Shown: one piece after another, positions 1-11,500 of the stretch
How positions within the stretch are numbered: position 1 is the stretch's first letter
How the letters are laid out: each line of letters opens with the position of its first letter
NCBI GenBank assembly: GCA_949987565.1
Contig: OX465107.1
Coordinates: 23,760,368-23,824,367, forward strand
DNA: 64,000 nt
From: Luidia sarsii
Taxonomy: Eukaryota > Echinodermata > Asteroidea > Paxillosida > Luidiidae
Direction: 5' to 3'
Program-made: the position numbers and the translations under genes
Notes under the pieces: generated by a model
What the model saw: the letters and a program-made list of their open reading frames with translations, nothing else
Database searches by the model: none
Told to the model about the DNA's origin: nothing

Positions 1-887
1 TGGAGGAAGGAAAATAGATGGTCAGCAGATATCTGACGAAGATCTTGACCATGGATCGGGATCAGGAAGGAAATAATTAAGAGCTACCCTTCATTGTTTG
101 CTTCAACACCCATCAGACTTTTGTTTCCAATATAGCTCCTAATGCAGATCTAGGTTCGGTTTAATCATGGAGCTAGCTCCATGGTTTAAATGGATATCAT
201 TTCCATCATCCATCCGGCCATGGAGGTAGGAGAGAACCGGCCAGCCAGAGTCTAAAACTAAACCGTCGGAATTCTTCGAAATATTTATAAATGAGAAATA
301 CACCACAGGTTGCAAAGGGGGAAATAGAGAGCAATACGATGCAAGAGTTAACTCTGAACCCAATTAATTTGTATCAAGTTCAAGACGGCAATCGATCAGT
401 TGATATGAACACAGCAACGACGGAGAAAGCAACTTGAAAAGAGCTCGTTTATGGTGGTCGGTGTAAGGGGGTGGTGGCGCTTCGATTTGACATCATCTAC
501 ACGTTGGCTGAACAAAAAGAAAAACCAGGAAGTGATTGTTGTTTCTCTGCCGATGACGCCAAAGCGTGTAACCTGAATCGGAGCGATCTCGGAAACTTCG
601 CAACCTCCGGCTCCAACAAAGCCGTCTTTAGACGAAACCTTTCGCCAGACTTCCCCAGACGAGCACCGGGCGTGAACCGAAAGGACCAGGCTCCCTCGAT
701 AAGTAGGTATCCGTGCATTTGGAGTGGAGATCGGTTGCCGATCGATCGCTGGAGAGCGGAGTGCTTATTTTGTTCGGCAGTCGTGTATTTCAGGGGGGTA
801 TTGTTTCAATTCAAATTATTTACTGGTGGGCGTGTTGGTAGAGTACGGGACAGTGTACACCAACTTCATGCTACCTAGTATAGACTT

Positions 888-1260
888 AGTATAGTAGTTA
901 GTACTAGTACTAGTAGTAGCACTTTTTGTTTGAGTAGTACTAGTAGTACTATAGTCCGAGTAACTTGGACCCGACAAGTCACCTTTTTTTATCGAATTTT
1001 GAAATTTTGAGTTTCGGGTCACTGTAGAGTGTAGTCCCCCGAAACTCAAAATTTCAAAATTCGATAAAAAAGGGTGACATGTCGGGTCCAAGTTACTTGG
1101 ACTAGTAGTACTAATACTCACTACTACTACTACAAGTACTAGTACTTTAGTACTAGTAGTAGTACTAGTAGTAGTGACTAGTGGTACTACTGTACTGGAG
1201 TACTGAGTACTAGTAGAAGTACTAGTAAGTAGTAGTAGTACTTGTCGAACGTAGAGATGA
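888..1260. repeat. TAGTAC/AGTACT trinucleotide-like microsatellite
   Basis: Irregular runs of ACTAGTAGT on both sides of the hairpin MITE at 953-1103. Similar runs occur at 61930-62030 and 63255-63410. Confidence 0.8.
953..1103. mobile_element. Hairpin MITE, family 1, copy 1
   Basis: Almost perfect inverted repeat of about 70-bp arms beginning AGTCCGAGTAACTTGGACCC and passing through an AT-rich ATCGAATTTTGAAATTTTGAG. No coding capacity. Inserted in the TAG microsatellite. Confidence 0.8.
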
Positions 1261-1509
1261 CGGTCATGAACTAACCACGGAGGTGAACTAGCTAACTGAA
1301 CCACATCCTATCCGTCATCCGGTCTTCCCATACAGCACAGTAGTAGATCAAGGTCGATGACACTTGATGACAGGTGCCCCGGGGGGTTTCTATGTTCATT
1401 AAACCATAGAGCAGCTCTATAATTAAACTGATCTATTCAAGAATGATGCACACTGCTTCGTCCAAAAAGCACTCATGTGGCCTTTCTACAATTTAGTACA
1501 AAATACTAA

Positions 1510-1597
1510 AGTCCGAGTAAATTGGACCCGACAAGTCTCAAAATTTCAAAATTCGATAAAAAAAAGGGTGACTTGTCGGGTCCAAGTTACTCGGACT
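1510..1597. mobile_element. Hairpin MITE, family 1, copy 2 (internally deleted)
   Basis: Same termini as the copy at 953-1103 (AGTCCGAGTAA / TTACTCGGACT) but one arm has lost about 35 bp. Confidence 0.75.
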
Positions 1598-2050
1598 AGG
1601 TGACTGTAGGGTCCAAGGACAACGGGTAATTTTCCGCTTGAACCGGGACTTTGAAAAAAACAACCCTTCCGAAATCCCCAGATTTCCCCCAAAACACCCG
1701 TGAACCCGTCCCTCGCGCCCATTGAGGATTCAGTGAGAATAACAGATTCCAATACTGGTCATTTTGTTTTACTCATGTTTGTGAAAAGGGCGAAATTTCC
1801 CCTCAGTTGAGCATGCACACACTCACACAGACCCACTGTGCACGCAGACCTATCAAAACGTCATCGATTTCCGTGTTTACCGACATGTACAGTATATACC
1901 TAGGCTAGTTTTAGAGAGGCTAGTATAGAAAGGCTAGTTTTTGAGCTGGTTAAAATTGAGTGTTTTCAATTATAGAGAAGAAAAAGTAGTAAGTAACACT
2001 TGAGTATCTTTTTGAGGTGGACTTCACCAAACTCATCATAAACTCATATA

Positions 2051-2240
2051 CGCAGTGGCTATTGTTACGGCAGTCGTCCGTGTGGTTCCCTCACTTGAAA
2101 GTTTTCGTCAGCATTGCAGGCTGGTTGAAGCAGACTGTTCGTGGATAAGTCTGGATCCAAGAGCTAAACAACCTGACGAATATTGCCAAGTATGTCAGGG
2201 AACCACATGGAAGACTGCTGTAAACACAGCAGAACTGCGA
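2051..2240. mobile_element. MULE-like MITE, family 2, degenerate copy
   Basis: Left arm CGCAGTGGCTATTGTTACGG and on to GTGTGGTTCCCT is intact; the right arm is diverged. A better copy with a 9-bp target duplication is at 60273-60455. Confidence 0.65.
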
Positions 2241-2482
2241 TTCCTATAACTTACGATCAATCGTAAGTCGATGAGAAATGCACAAAAACCATACGGCCTA
2301 TCACAACTTACAATGGGTTATCCATCGTAAAGCGAGTTACGATGCATCGTACGGCTTAGTGAATTCCAGCCCTGGAGAAATAGGAGTTGAAGTGCTACAA
2401 CGTGTGTACACTGGCAGGTTGATGGCTATTTAAATGGAAGGACTTTGTCTTGAGTACTCTCTCTCTCTCTCTCTCTGCTCAG

Positions 2483-2576
2483 AATCGGAAGAGCCATCAT
2501 GTGGCGAGCACAGGTCGGGGCAAAGGTCGAAGCTCAAGCCGACGACGATGACTGGGAGACTGACCCAGACTTTGTG
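2483..2576 (+). CDS. CTTN: Cortactin exon with start codon (CDS from 2499)
   Basis: Acceptor after a CT-rich tract (CTCTGCTCAG), 16 nt of 5' UTR, then ATG at 2499. It codes for residues 1-26, including the acidic Arp2/3-binding [11 protein letters not shown]. Donor GTGAGC, phase 0. Confidence 0.93.
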
Positions 2577-5500
2577 GTGAGCCATGGTTTAGGCCAAGTA
2601 ACTTTTGAAGAAAAAAAAAGATTTATTTTGTTTGCCTTAAAAAAAAACATCCCTAAAGACGGCTAGTCTAATTTGCAAACGTTTTTAGGTACGGTTGTTT
2701 TACTTGGTCTTATTGGTGACAGCCGTATTATGCACTTTAGTTCCATCATTTGGGAAATGGTAACACAGCTAACGATAGCCCATGAAGACTTACAGTTTAG
2801 TTTGTTAGACAACAACCACCTCATCAGATGTGTGCTCTATCTTTTTTACTTTCCTTTTCTTTGTCCAACAGAATGATGTGAGCGAGAAAGAGCAACGCTG
2901 GGGGTCCAAGACAGTGGAGGGGTCGGGTCACCAGGCCTCTCTGAGGTGAGAGGTCACTGCCGAAAGGCTAGAGGTCAAAGCTTGGGAGGTCGTTGGGTTT
3001 TAAGGCATTGGTTGGAGCAACTAGGCAATGGCTACCATAGCCTTGTGTGTAATTAATGTGAATCTAGAGAATCTAGACAATATGACTCATATGCAAATGA
3101 GATGACCCAAGGTCAAGCAAACATGGGGTCAGGTATTTGATATAGAGTGCCAATCAGGTATTTGATATAGAGTGCCAATCAGGTATTTGATATAGAGTGC
3201 CAATCAGGTATTCAATATAGAGTGCCAATCAGGTATTTGATATAGAGTGCCAATCAGGTATTCGATATAGAGTGCCAATCAGGTATTTGATATAGAGTGC
3301 CAATCAGGTATTTGATATAGAGTGCCAATCAGGTATTTGATATAGAGTGCCAATCAGGTATTTGATATAGAGTGCCAATCAGGTATTTGATATAGAGTGC
3401 CAATCAGGTATTTGATATAGATCTAGTGCCAATCAGGTATTTGATATAGATCTAGTGCCAATCAGGTATTTGATATAGAGTGCCAATCAGGTATTCGATA
3501 TAGAGTGCCAATCAGGTATTTGATATAGAGTGCCAATCAGGTATTTGATATAGAGTGCCAATCAGGTATTCAATATAGAGTGCCAATCAGGTATTTGATA
3601 TAGAGTGCCAATCATGTATTTGATATAGAGTGCCAATCAGGTATTCGATATAGAGTGCCAATCAGGTATTTGATATAGAGTGCCAATCAGGTATTCGATA
3701 TAGAGTGCCAATCAGGTATTTGATATAGAGTGCCAATCAGGTATTTGATATAGAGTGCCAATCAGGTATTTGATATAGAGTGCAACCCTAACCCTATATT
3801 TTGCAACCCTAACCCTATATTTTGCAACCCTAACCCCACCTGTGCAGTATTGACGAGTTGAGGAAGGGGGTCAGCGATGACCACACCAAGGTCAAGAAGG
3901 ATGAGCAGGAGAAAGGGCCTAAGGCCTCTTATGGCTACGGGGGCAAGTTTGGGGTGGAGAAAGACCGCATGGACAAGGTACGTGTGCCAGACAGGTGGGC
4001 AAAGGTGGATGGCGGGGGGGGGGGGGAGGTAGCACCGTAGCAGGCTTGATTTTACCGAGGTTGGAATTCACAAACAGTTAACGGAAAGACTGACTGGGAA
4101 CTTTTGAAGAAAAAAAAAAAAATAAATAAAAATCTGAACTTTGACTGGACCAGGATTTGAACAATGAAAAAAATGATAGAATTGAAAAACTTGTTAACAA
4201 AATTATAAAATTTATAACATTTATAACATTTATAAATTGTATAAAATTGGGGGAAAAAAATTAAAAAAAATTAAAACAGATTTAAACCCGAAACAAATCC
4301 CAATCCAGTCAAAGTTTTCTTTGCCATTTTCTTTCAATCTTTGCATGACTTTAAATTTTGAAAAGTGGCAAAGAAAATTTGACTGGACCCGGGACTTGAA
4401 CCCAAGACTCTTGGTTTAATGTACCTGAGCATTCACCACCTGAGCTGGCATCTTTAAATCTTCAGTCGGCCCTGAGTCATGAGCACATGGACCAGCTTAG
4501 CAGCCACGCCTCACAGAAGGACTATGCCAAGGGCTTCGGAGGCAAGTACGGAGTGCAGAAGGAACGTGTGGACAAGTCGGCGGTGGGCTTTGACTACGAG
4601 GGCAAGACAGAGAAGCATGCCTCGCAGAAAGGTAAATACCACCTCCTTGAAAATATCTGCGAATGTTGTATATTGCTAATGATTCTTGATCAAAAATTAG
4701 TTGGGGATTTTTTTAATGCAAAATCGCCCAAAAGAAGGCAGAAAAAACCACTCAAGGTTAAGGGCTAAAGAAAGAAGGAGATAGAGAGGGACTCAGGAAG
4801 GCCGGAGATAGGAATTATCATTCCTTTTAAGGGCAAGATTGTAGGCAGGGGAAAGCAAGAACCAGGAAGGGAATTCCAGAGAGAGGCAGAACGAGGGAAG
4901 AAGCTGTTCTGATACCTCTCTGTTCTACACCTTGGATAGATAAAGAAAAGTCCAAATAAAATTTTTGTTGAGTATTGCTCGGTATTTTACACATTGATGC
5001 ATTGAGAATAGTAGGGTAGAGGTCATGCATCAACTTTCAAATAGAGGCAAAAGAAGTGGATAAGATAGGATATATCATACCACAAGGGCCCAATTTCATG
5101 GAGTTCCCTAATTAGAGCCCCCTACACAACATTGGTCGAGGTCAAAGAATAGAATGAAATTGGCCAAAGATGGACTTTTTGAAAGATGTTATTGAGTGAA
5201 CTAGAAGGGAATAAAGGCCGAGGAAGGAAGATAATAATGATACTTGATGGCATCTGAGGGAGAGGGCCGTATCAAAGCATCAAAGAAAGGGCTCAAGATA
5301 GACAAGTATGGAGTGATTACCAGATATGAAACCTGGTGGACAGCAGTATGCTAACTGCTGTAGAGGTATTGTACACATTGTAACATTCCAGGACTAGTGA
5401 GATCTAATTGCTCCTGATCTTCTTCCTTCCCGTCCAAAAGATTATGCGACTGGTTTTGGCGGGAAATACGGAGTGGAGAAAAACAAACAGGATAAGGTAA

Positions 5501-8500
5501 ATATTATTCACTTCTGTTCATCAACATCTTTTCTTTGGAAAACAAAATCTTATCATGAATGCAAATTGTTTCTTGGTATCTTTCTGACCAGTGTGTTTTG
5601 TTGTCAGCAGAGTGAGTTAACTGCCACTGGATTTTGAATCTCACCAAGAGGATGGTTACTTTCCCCCAATGTAAGCCCAGTGGAATGGGCCCAGTAAACT
5701 TTCCTATCGGTAACTTCAACTGAGTTCAATGGTTATTTCTACCGGCCAAAGTGACCAGCTGGGCTACTTAACCACTTCGCGCCGGGACCTCCAAATCCGG
5801 AGGTCAATTGGATTGCCTTTGCAACGGGGCCCTCCGAATCCGGGCACCACTATTGTCCACATTCTAAACAAAGACTCTTTTCAGCTTAGAACAAAGCATT
5901 ATGAATCAGTACAAAGACCCTTTTTGACGCACGTTGCCACATGAATTGCAAGATTAGCAGCAGTAATTGTGCAATTGTGGGACTTTTACTGTGGAGGATC
6001 GAGGGATACCGCGCTGCAGCTGAAAGCACGTGGGGGACATTGTCTTTGCATGCCACACAGCCCAACGGTCGTCGGTCTGGCATTGGAATTCCCCCCCCCC
6101 CATTCTTTACCGTAATCTGTACGCTCGTTTGTGGCCGACCAACTCGAAGATTTGACTGCCTGGAGTGGAGGCTGGAGTCTGCGGTCAGGGATTGTCAGCA
6201 GCGTACACGCACGCACACACACACGTCCGTTACAGTCCATTGACGACGCACAAAGGGCCCTTTTTCGAACGGATAATCTCTTGACAAAGGCCACAACGAC
6301 GTCCGAATTGTGCCAGGTTTTACTCTCTTGTACCCATAGTATACCCTTATCGATTTATTTCACAGAAATATATTGTTCCGATTGTTTTAGCAAGATTTTA
6401 AAATGATGCATTGTTCAAAAACCCCCGTATGGCGGTCATCGGTGCTGAAAAAAACCCCGGCGCGAAGTGGTTAAACCACCGTCTCATTTACGTTGCCCGA
6501 TGCTGACAAGATTTAAACATTTGAAATGTAATTGTTGTCCCGGTTAAATTTACCAAGTTGATTGGAAATGCGGCTATACACTTGGCCAAAGTATAGATTA
6601 TACTTGGTTCTGTTTCTAAAATATCAGTTAATTATTTATGAAGATAATCAACTAAAGGAAAAATGACCAAGGGTGGATTTCACAAAGCCTTACGATGCAT
6701 CGTAACTCAACTTACGATGGATAACCCATCGTAGGTTGGGATAGGTCAAAAGTTACGATGCATTTTGACCACTGGAATTTCTTTCAAACAATTTGAACAA
6801 TTCAATGAGGGTCTGCCCTGCTCGACGTGAAAAACACCGAGTGCTCAGTGCTTTGCCCGATGCCTGATGAAAACATTTCAGGCAGCTCGGGCGGGATTCG
6901 GATCCGCAACTCCTGCTTTCTAGTGAAGACGTCTTAACCACTTGACCACCGAGCTGGTCGAGGTTGTGGTGGTGGATTCGAATGTTGCATAGCACCGGAT
7001 ACTGCAATGTTATGTCTATAATTTGAGAAAAAATGGCCAAGATTATTCTGCCTGGACCTTTTGACCTTTGACCTGAGACCTCCAATATAGCGTATTATTG
7101 TAGTTATCTCGAGAGTTGAATTTCATCCCCATTTTAAACAACTTTTTGGTTATATTCCCCCCCCCCCCAAGGCTGCAGTTGGCTGGGACCACCAGGAAGC
7201 CCTGTCCAAGCATGAATCCCAGAAAGGTGAAAATCTGAGCTCAATTTGTTACCAATTTTTATTCTACCAGGGCATTTTGATTTCTCAATCCACAACTATT
7301 AGCATTTTTTGGTTCCCAAGTGACCGGAATGAAATGTCATGAAAGGAGTAACACATAAAAATATTGCAAAGTCCGGGAAGATTTTAGTTTAATACCCTCA
7401 CCATCAAAGGGTGGGGAAAAAAACCCTGAATTTGACCCAAGCGTGACCTAGCTGCCACAAAGGCAGACCCAGAAGGCAGAAATTCCAACTCTGAGGAAGG
7501 GCCTGCTACTCTGCTGGAATCAAAATGTTAGGCCGTCTACATCTCTGTTAGGAAAAAGGGAATTGTTTTGAAGACTTACGTCGGTTCCACAAGGGAGTCC
7601 TGACATGCGTGGCAGAGATTGCAGTTCACTGCGTCCTGTAGGATTAATAGATCAAAGCTTTGAACAACCCTGTAGTGCCAGTTGCCCGACGACAGTGACT
7701 TTACGATGGATGGAGGATGTTGCCCATAATCTTCTTACATGCAGTGCTCGCTGTAGACTACTCAGTCTAGCACACGCAGTGTACTGGGGAATCCCACGGG
7801 CATGTTTTCCACTCTGCATAACTGCACAACTTTCTTGGCCCACTGTCTGCTGAGCAATGCTGGAGTTTGAGGCCAATGAGGGCAGTGGCCAATCATTTGA
7901 CCACCACCTTCAAATGACTTCAGCAGGGCTTTCCAACCCCTCCCTGCCTCATTCAAATGCGAACCTTTTGTACTTTTTCCCCACCACACATTCCACACAT
8001 TGCATGTTCCCCAGGCCCTGCCCCATGCACAATGAAACTCCCACTTCTACGGAGGACATTAGGGTACACACATATAAATAAAACTTTCATGAGAAATATA
8101 AAAGTAAGGATGCCTTGAGGTGACAACAGATTTTATTGGAAACTCATTTTCTGAAGACTGCCATGGTGGGAAGCTGAGAACTGATTTGTCAAAAGAGAAA
8201 TTTTGCCCCCCAAGGACTTTTGAAATTGTTTGGAAATCAGCTGCTCGGTAAAATTTTGATTGTTAATTCCGACATTTGGATATATGTTAACTTTGTGCCC
8301 TGCCTACCTTTAAGGGATAATGATGCAGTGAATATGGGACTGTACATCCGTCAATGCATTGAATTGAATGCCAATGCTGACATCGGTAATGTCTCGACCT
8401 TTTCCGGAGACAGACGTCTCTAACTCTACCTAGTACCTACGTAATGAATCATCTAGCTGCCTGATGCGGTATCCCTAGAATTGAAGCAGCAAAAAGGCAA

Positions 8501-11500
8501 TAAAAACACACAGTAGCTCACAAAATCAATACAAGTTACGACCGAGAAAATTAAAACCGGCAACTACAGAACAGCGCCCTCTTTGGAAATATCATTGTTA
8601 TACCCGGTACATCTTTCTGACTGTTCCGATTGGACTTTATGTTTGTTCTTCAGACTATAGTAAAGGATTTGGAGGGAGGTATGGAGTGCAGAAGGATCGA
8701 GTTGACCAGGCGGCCATGGGTTACGAGTATGAGGGCAAGACAGAGAAGCACGCCTCTCAGAAAGGTACAGAATCATGGACTCTATAGACCCTTATCTGCG
8801 GCATTTGAAATTGAGATTGTGGAAGTCGCTTGCTCAAAGGTTTTAGCTGGATTTACTCTCTAAAGTGGCCTTTTGCTGATGCCGCGCCAATTGCAAGGGA
8901 CGACAGGACATCTACTTGCATCAGACATGAAACTTGACTAGTCCGAAGCAAGGCATGAGCCTCCATCCCCTATTGGTGGTAGACTGCCAGCCAAGGCTGA
9001 CAAATGGAACTGGGAGGGGTGACTAGTCTGAAGCAAGGTACAAGCCTCCAGCCCCTATTGGCGGTAGACTGCCAGCCAAGGCTGACAAATAGAACTGGGA
9101 GGAGGTGACTAGTCTGAAGCAATGCATAAGCTTCCATCCCTGTTGATGGTAGACTTCCAGCCAAGGCTGACAAGTGGAGCTGGGGGTGATGTGACTTGTC
9201 TCAAGCAAAGACTTTTAAGAAGACTATATTTCAAAATTTAGTGGGCCTGACGTTTCTATCCTAGCAGGACCTTTCTCAGAGGCCTTTGAGAATGGTCCTT
9301 TGAGAAAGGTCCTTTGAGAAAGGTCCTTTGAGAAAGGTCCTTTGAGAAAGGTCCTTTGAGAAAGGTCCTTTGAGAAAGGTCCTTTGAGAAAGGTCCTTTG
9401 AGAAAGGTCCTTTGAGAAAGGTCCTTTGAGAAAGGTCCTTTGAGAAAGGTCCTTTGAGAAAGGTCCTTTGAGAAAGGTCCTGCTAGGATCGAAACGTCAG
9501 GCCCACTAAATGTTGAAATTTGCATTTTGGTAATTTTAGTCAGTAAGCAGTTTGAAACATTTTTGTATATCACTCTAATACTATATTTCCTGATTCCCCT
9601 CAGACTACGCCACTGGCTTCGGCGGCAAGTTTGGCGTGCAGACGGACCGTCAGGACAAGGCGGCCCTGGGCTTTGACGAGACCAGCAAGGTGGAGCTCCA
9701 CCCATCCCAGAGGGACATGTCCAAGGGCTTTGGCGGCAAGTTTGGCGTGGAGTCGGATCGGCAGGACTCCTCAGCGGGAAGCTTCGACGACATGCAGGGT
9801 GTGTCTTCCTCCTACCAGCGCACTAGAGTGGCCCCAGGTACAGTGACGACAATCATAATAAATATTACCCTGGATGGTACCTTAGAGAGACATTCCCATA
9901 GGGTTGTGCACAAACTTTCACGAACTTCACGTCCCTATTTCTAAACATCCTGCAAACCAATGAACTTGAAATTTACACTACTCTTTTTCCCCTAACAGGG
10001 AGTGGAGGCTCAGGCAACTTGAGGGCCAAGTTTGAGAACATGGCCAAGGCGGAGGGGGAGGTGAGTGGTTTCTGCAAACAAGAAATCAGACAGTGACACA
10101 GAAACAAACCTAATAACAAACCAGAGTTGCTCTTCAAGCCTCGAGCAACCAGAACTTAGAACACAAAGCCAATCAAAAAATTGCAAAACTGCTTCCCTGG
10201 CTTAGAAAGACCGGAAATATACAAATAATACAGGGCCGGATGTTTTCAATCCTAGCAGGACCTTTCGGATTGCGCCCGAGAAAGGTCCGACCTCTTGATC
10301 CTTGCAAGGACCTTTCTCATGGCGGGCTACTCTGGCACGCAGTGGTCCGTTATTGACAAATGACCCCATTGCCGTTCCCTTCATAGGAGCAACAGAAGAG
10401 AGCGGAAGCTGAGAGACAGCGGAGACAGGCCAGAGAGGAGAAGGAGAAGGAGGAAGCCAAGAGAGTTGAAGAGGTAGCCTTAATAAAAACAAACCTGATG
10501 AAGCCGACAAAGGAGTAATAGGTTTGTGGTGACACCATGTAAATTCTCTTTTGTGAGTAAGTGTGGTTCTGAAAAGAACCGGAGGAACTTGACGTTTCAA
10601 AACAGTATACTCTGTTTCGAAACACCAAGTTCCTCCGGTTCTTTTCAGAACTTATACTCACAAAAGAGAGAATTGTACACGGTCTCACTGCAAACCTATT
10701 ACTCCTACTATTCTCACCATGAAAACCTTCAAATCTCATTCGAAGCTGTTAAAACAACCGACCAATCTTGAACTGATGTAGCTAGGTCTTTTGTCCTTGT
10801 TGGGAACTGCATGGAAAGATTTCCCTAGCTTTTTCCCGCTGGCATTTTGACATCCAAAAGCCTGGAAGTACACTTGCGAGTGTATAACTGCACGCAATAT
10901 ATACATGTATATAGTAGGGATACATCCGTCCGGGCCTATGCGGGAGTTTTCCGTTGCGATGTCATACACCCCGCAGTGACTGCCGGGCCATTCGAAAAGA
11001 TGGCGGTTTGCGGGAACGCGAATTCGACTACCGAATTCCATGATATTTCCCTCTTTATGAAACTCGTAGGTGAGTAGCACATAGGTAATTGTAGGTTGTT
11101 TTTAACGTCCAATCAGATAAGCCAACATTTTTCTCTGGGTTTCATTCCCCTTTAAGTGATATCCTTGAGTTGTTATAGTTCAAGAGGTTGTGATCCCTGA
11201 AAAAATACACGGTAGTCTATGGTTACTTGCTTCTAACTGGTGCTGCCAACAAAGCACCCTTTTGGGAGGACCACGACCCAAGAGCTGAGGTTGAACCCAT
11301 GGTTTGGGGTTCAAATCCTGGTCAGCTTTCCTTGCTCTCAAATTAACTGATGAAAATTCACCAGTTTCCTTCCCGTTCTTTATCCCCCCCCCAAAAAAAA
11401 GAAAGGAATAGATAGGTTTGCATTACTTGCACATCCAAAAATTTATGTGGTAAGTGCTTACGGTCAAAAGCCAAACTCAATCTTGAAATTGAAGGATTGA

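Larger units (their letters stand above)
1..2482. other. Region upstream of cortactin; no gene recognised
   Basis: Because the start exon of cortactin begins at an acceptor, its promoter and untranslated first exon should lie here or further upstream. I see no convincing coding exon. An open frame at 471-878 has no family resemblance and no splice context. Contents that can be named: the TAG/ACT microsatellite, two copies of a hairpin MITE, a MULE-like MITE copy and a short TTACGATG palindromic repeat at about 2250-2360 that recurs at 6680-6765. Confidence 0.5.

Noticed and set aside
471..878. A 135-codon open frame upstream of cortactin
   Set aside because: No recognisable family, no splice context and overlapping frames on the other strand; may at most include untranslated exon sequence.
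3132..3783. CRISPR-like regular repeat
   Set aside because: Units are directly adjacent without unique spacers and lie in an intron of an animal gene.
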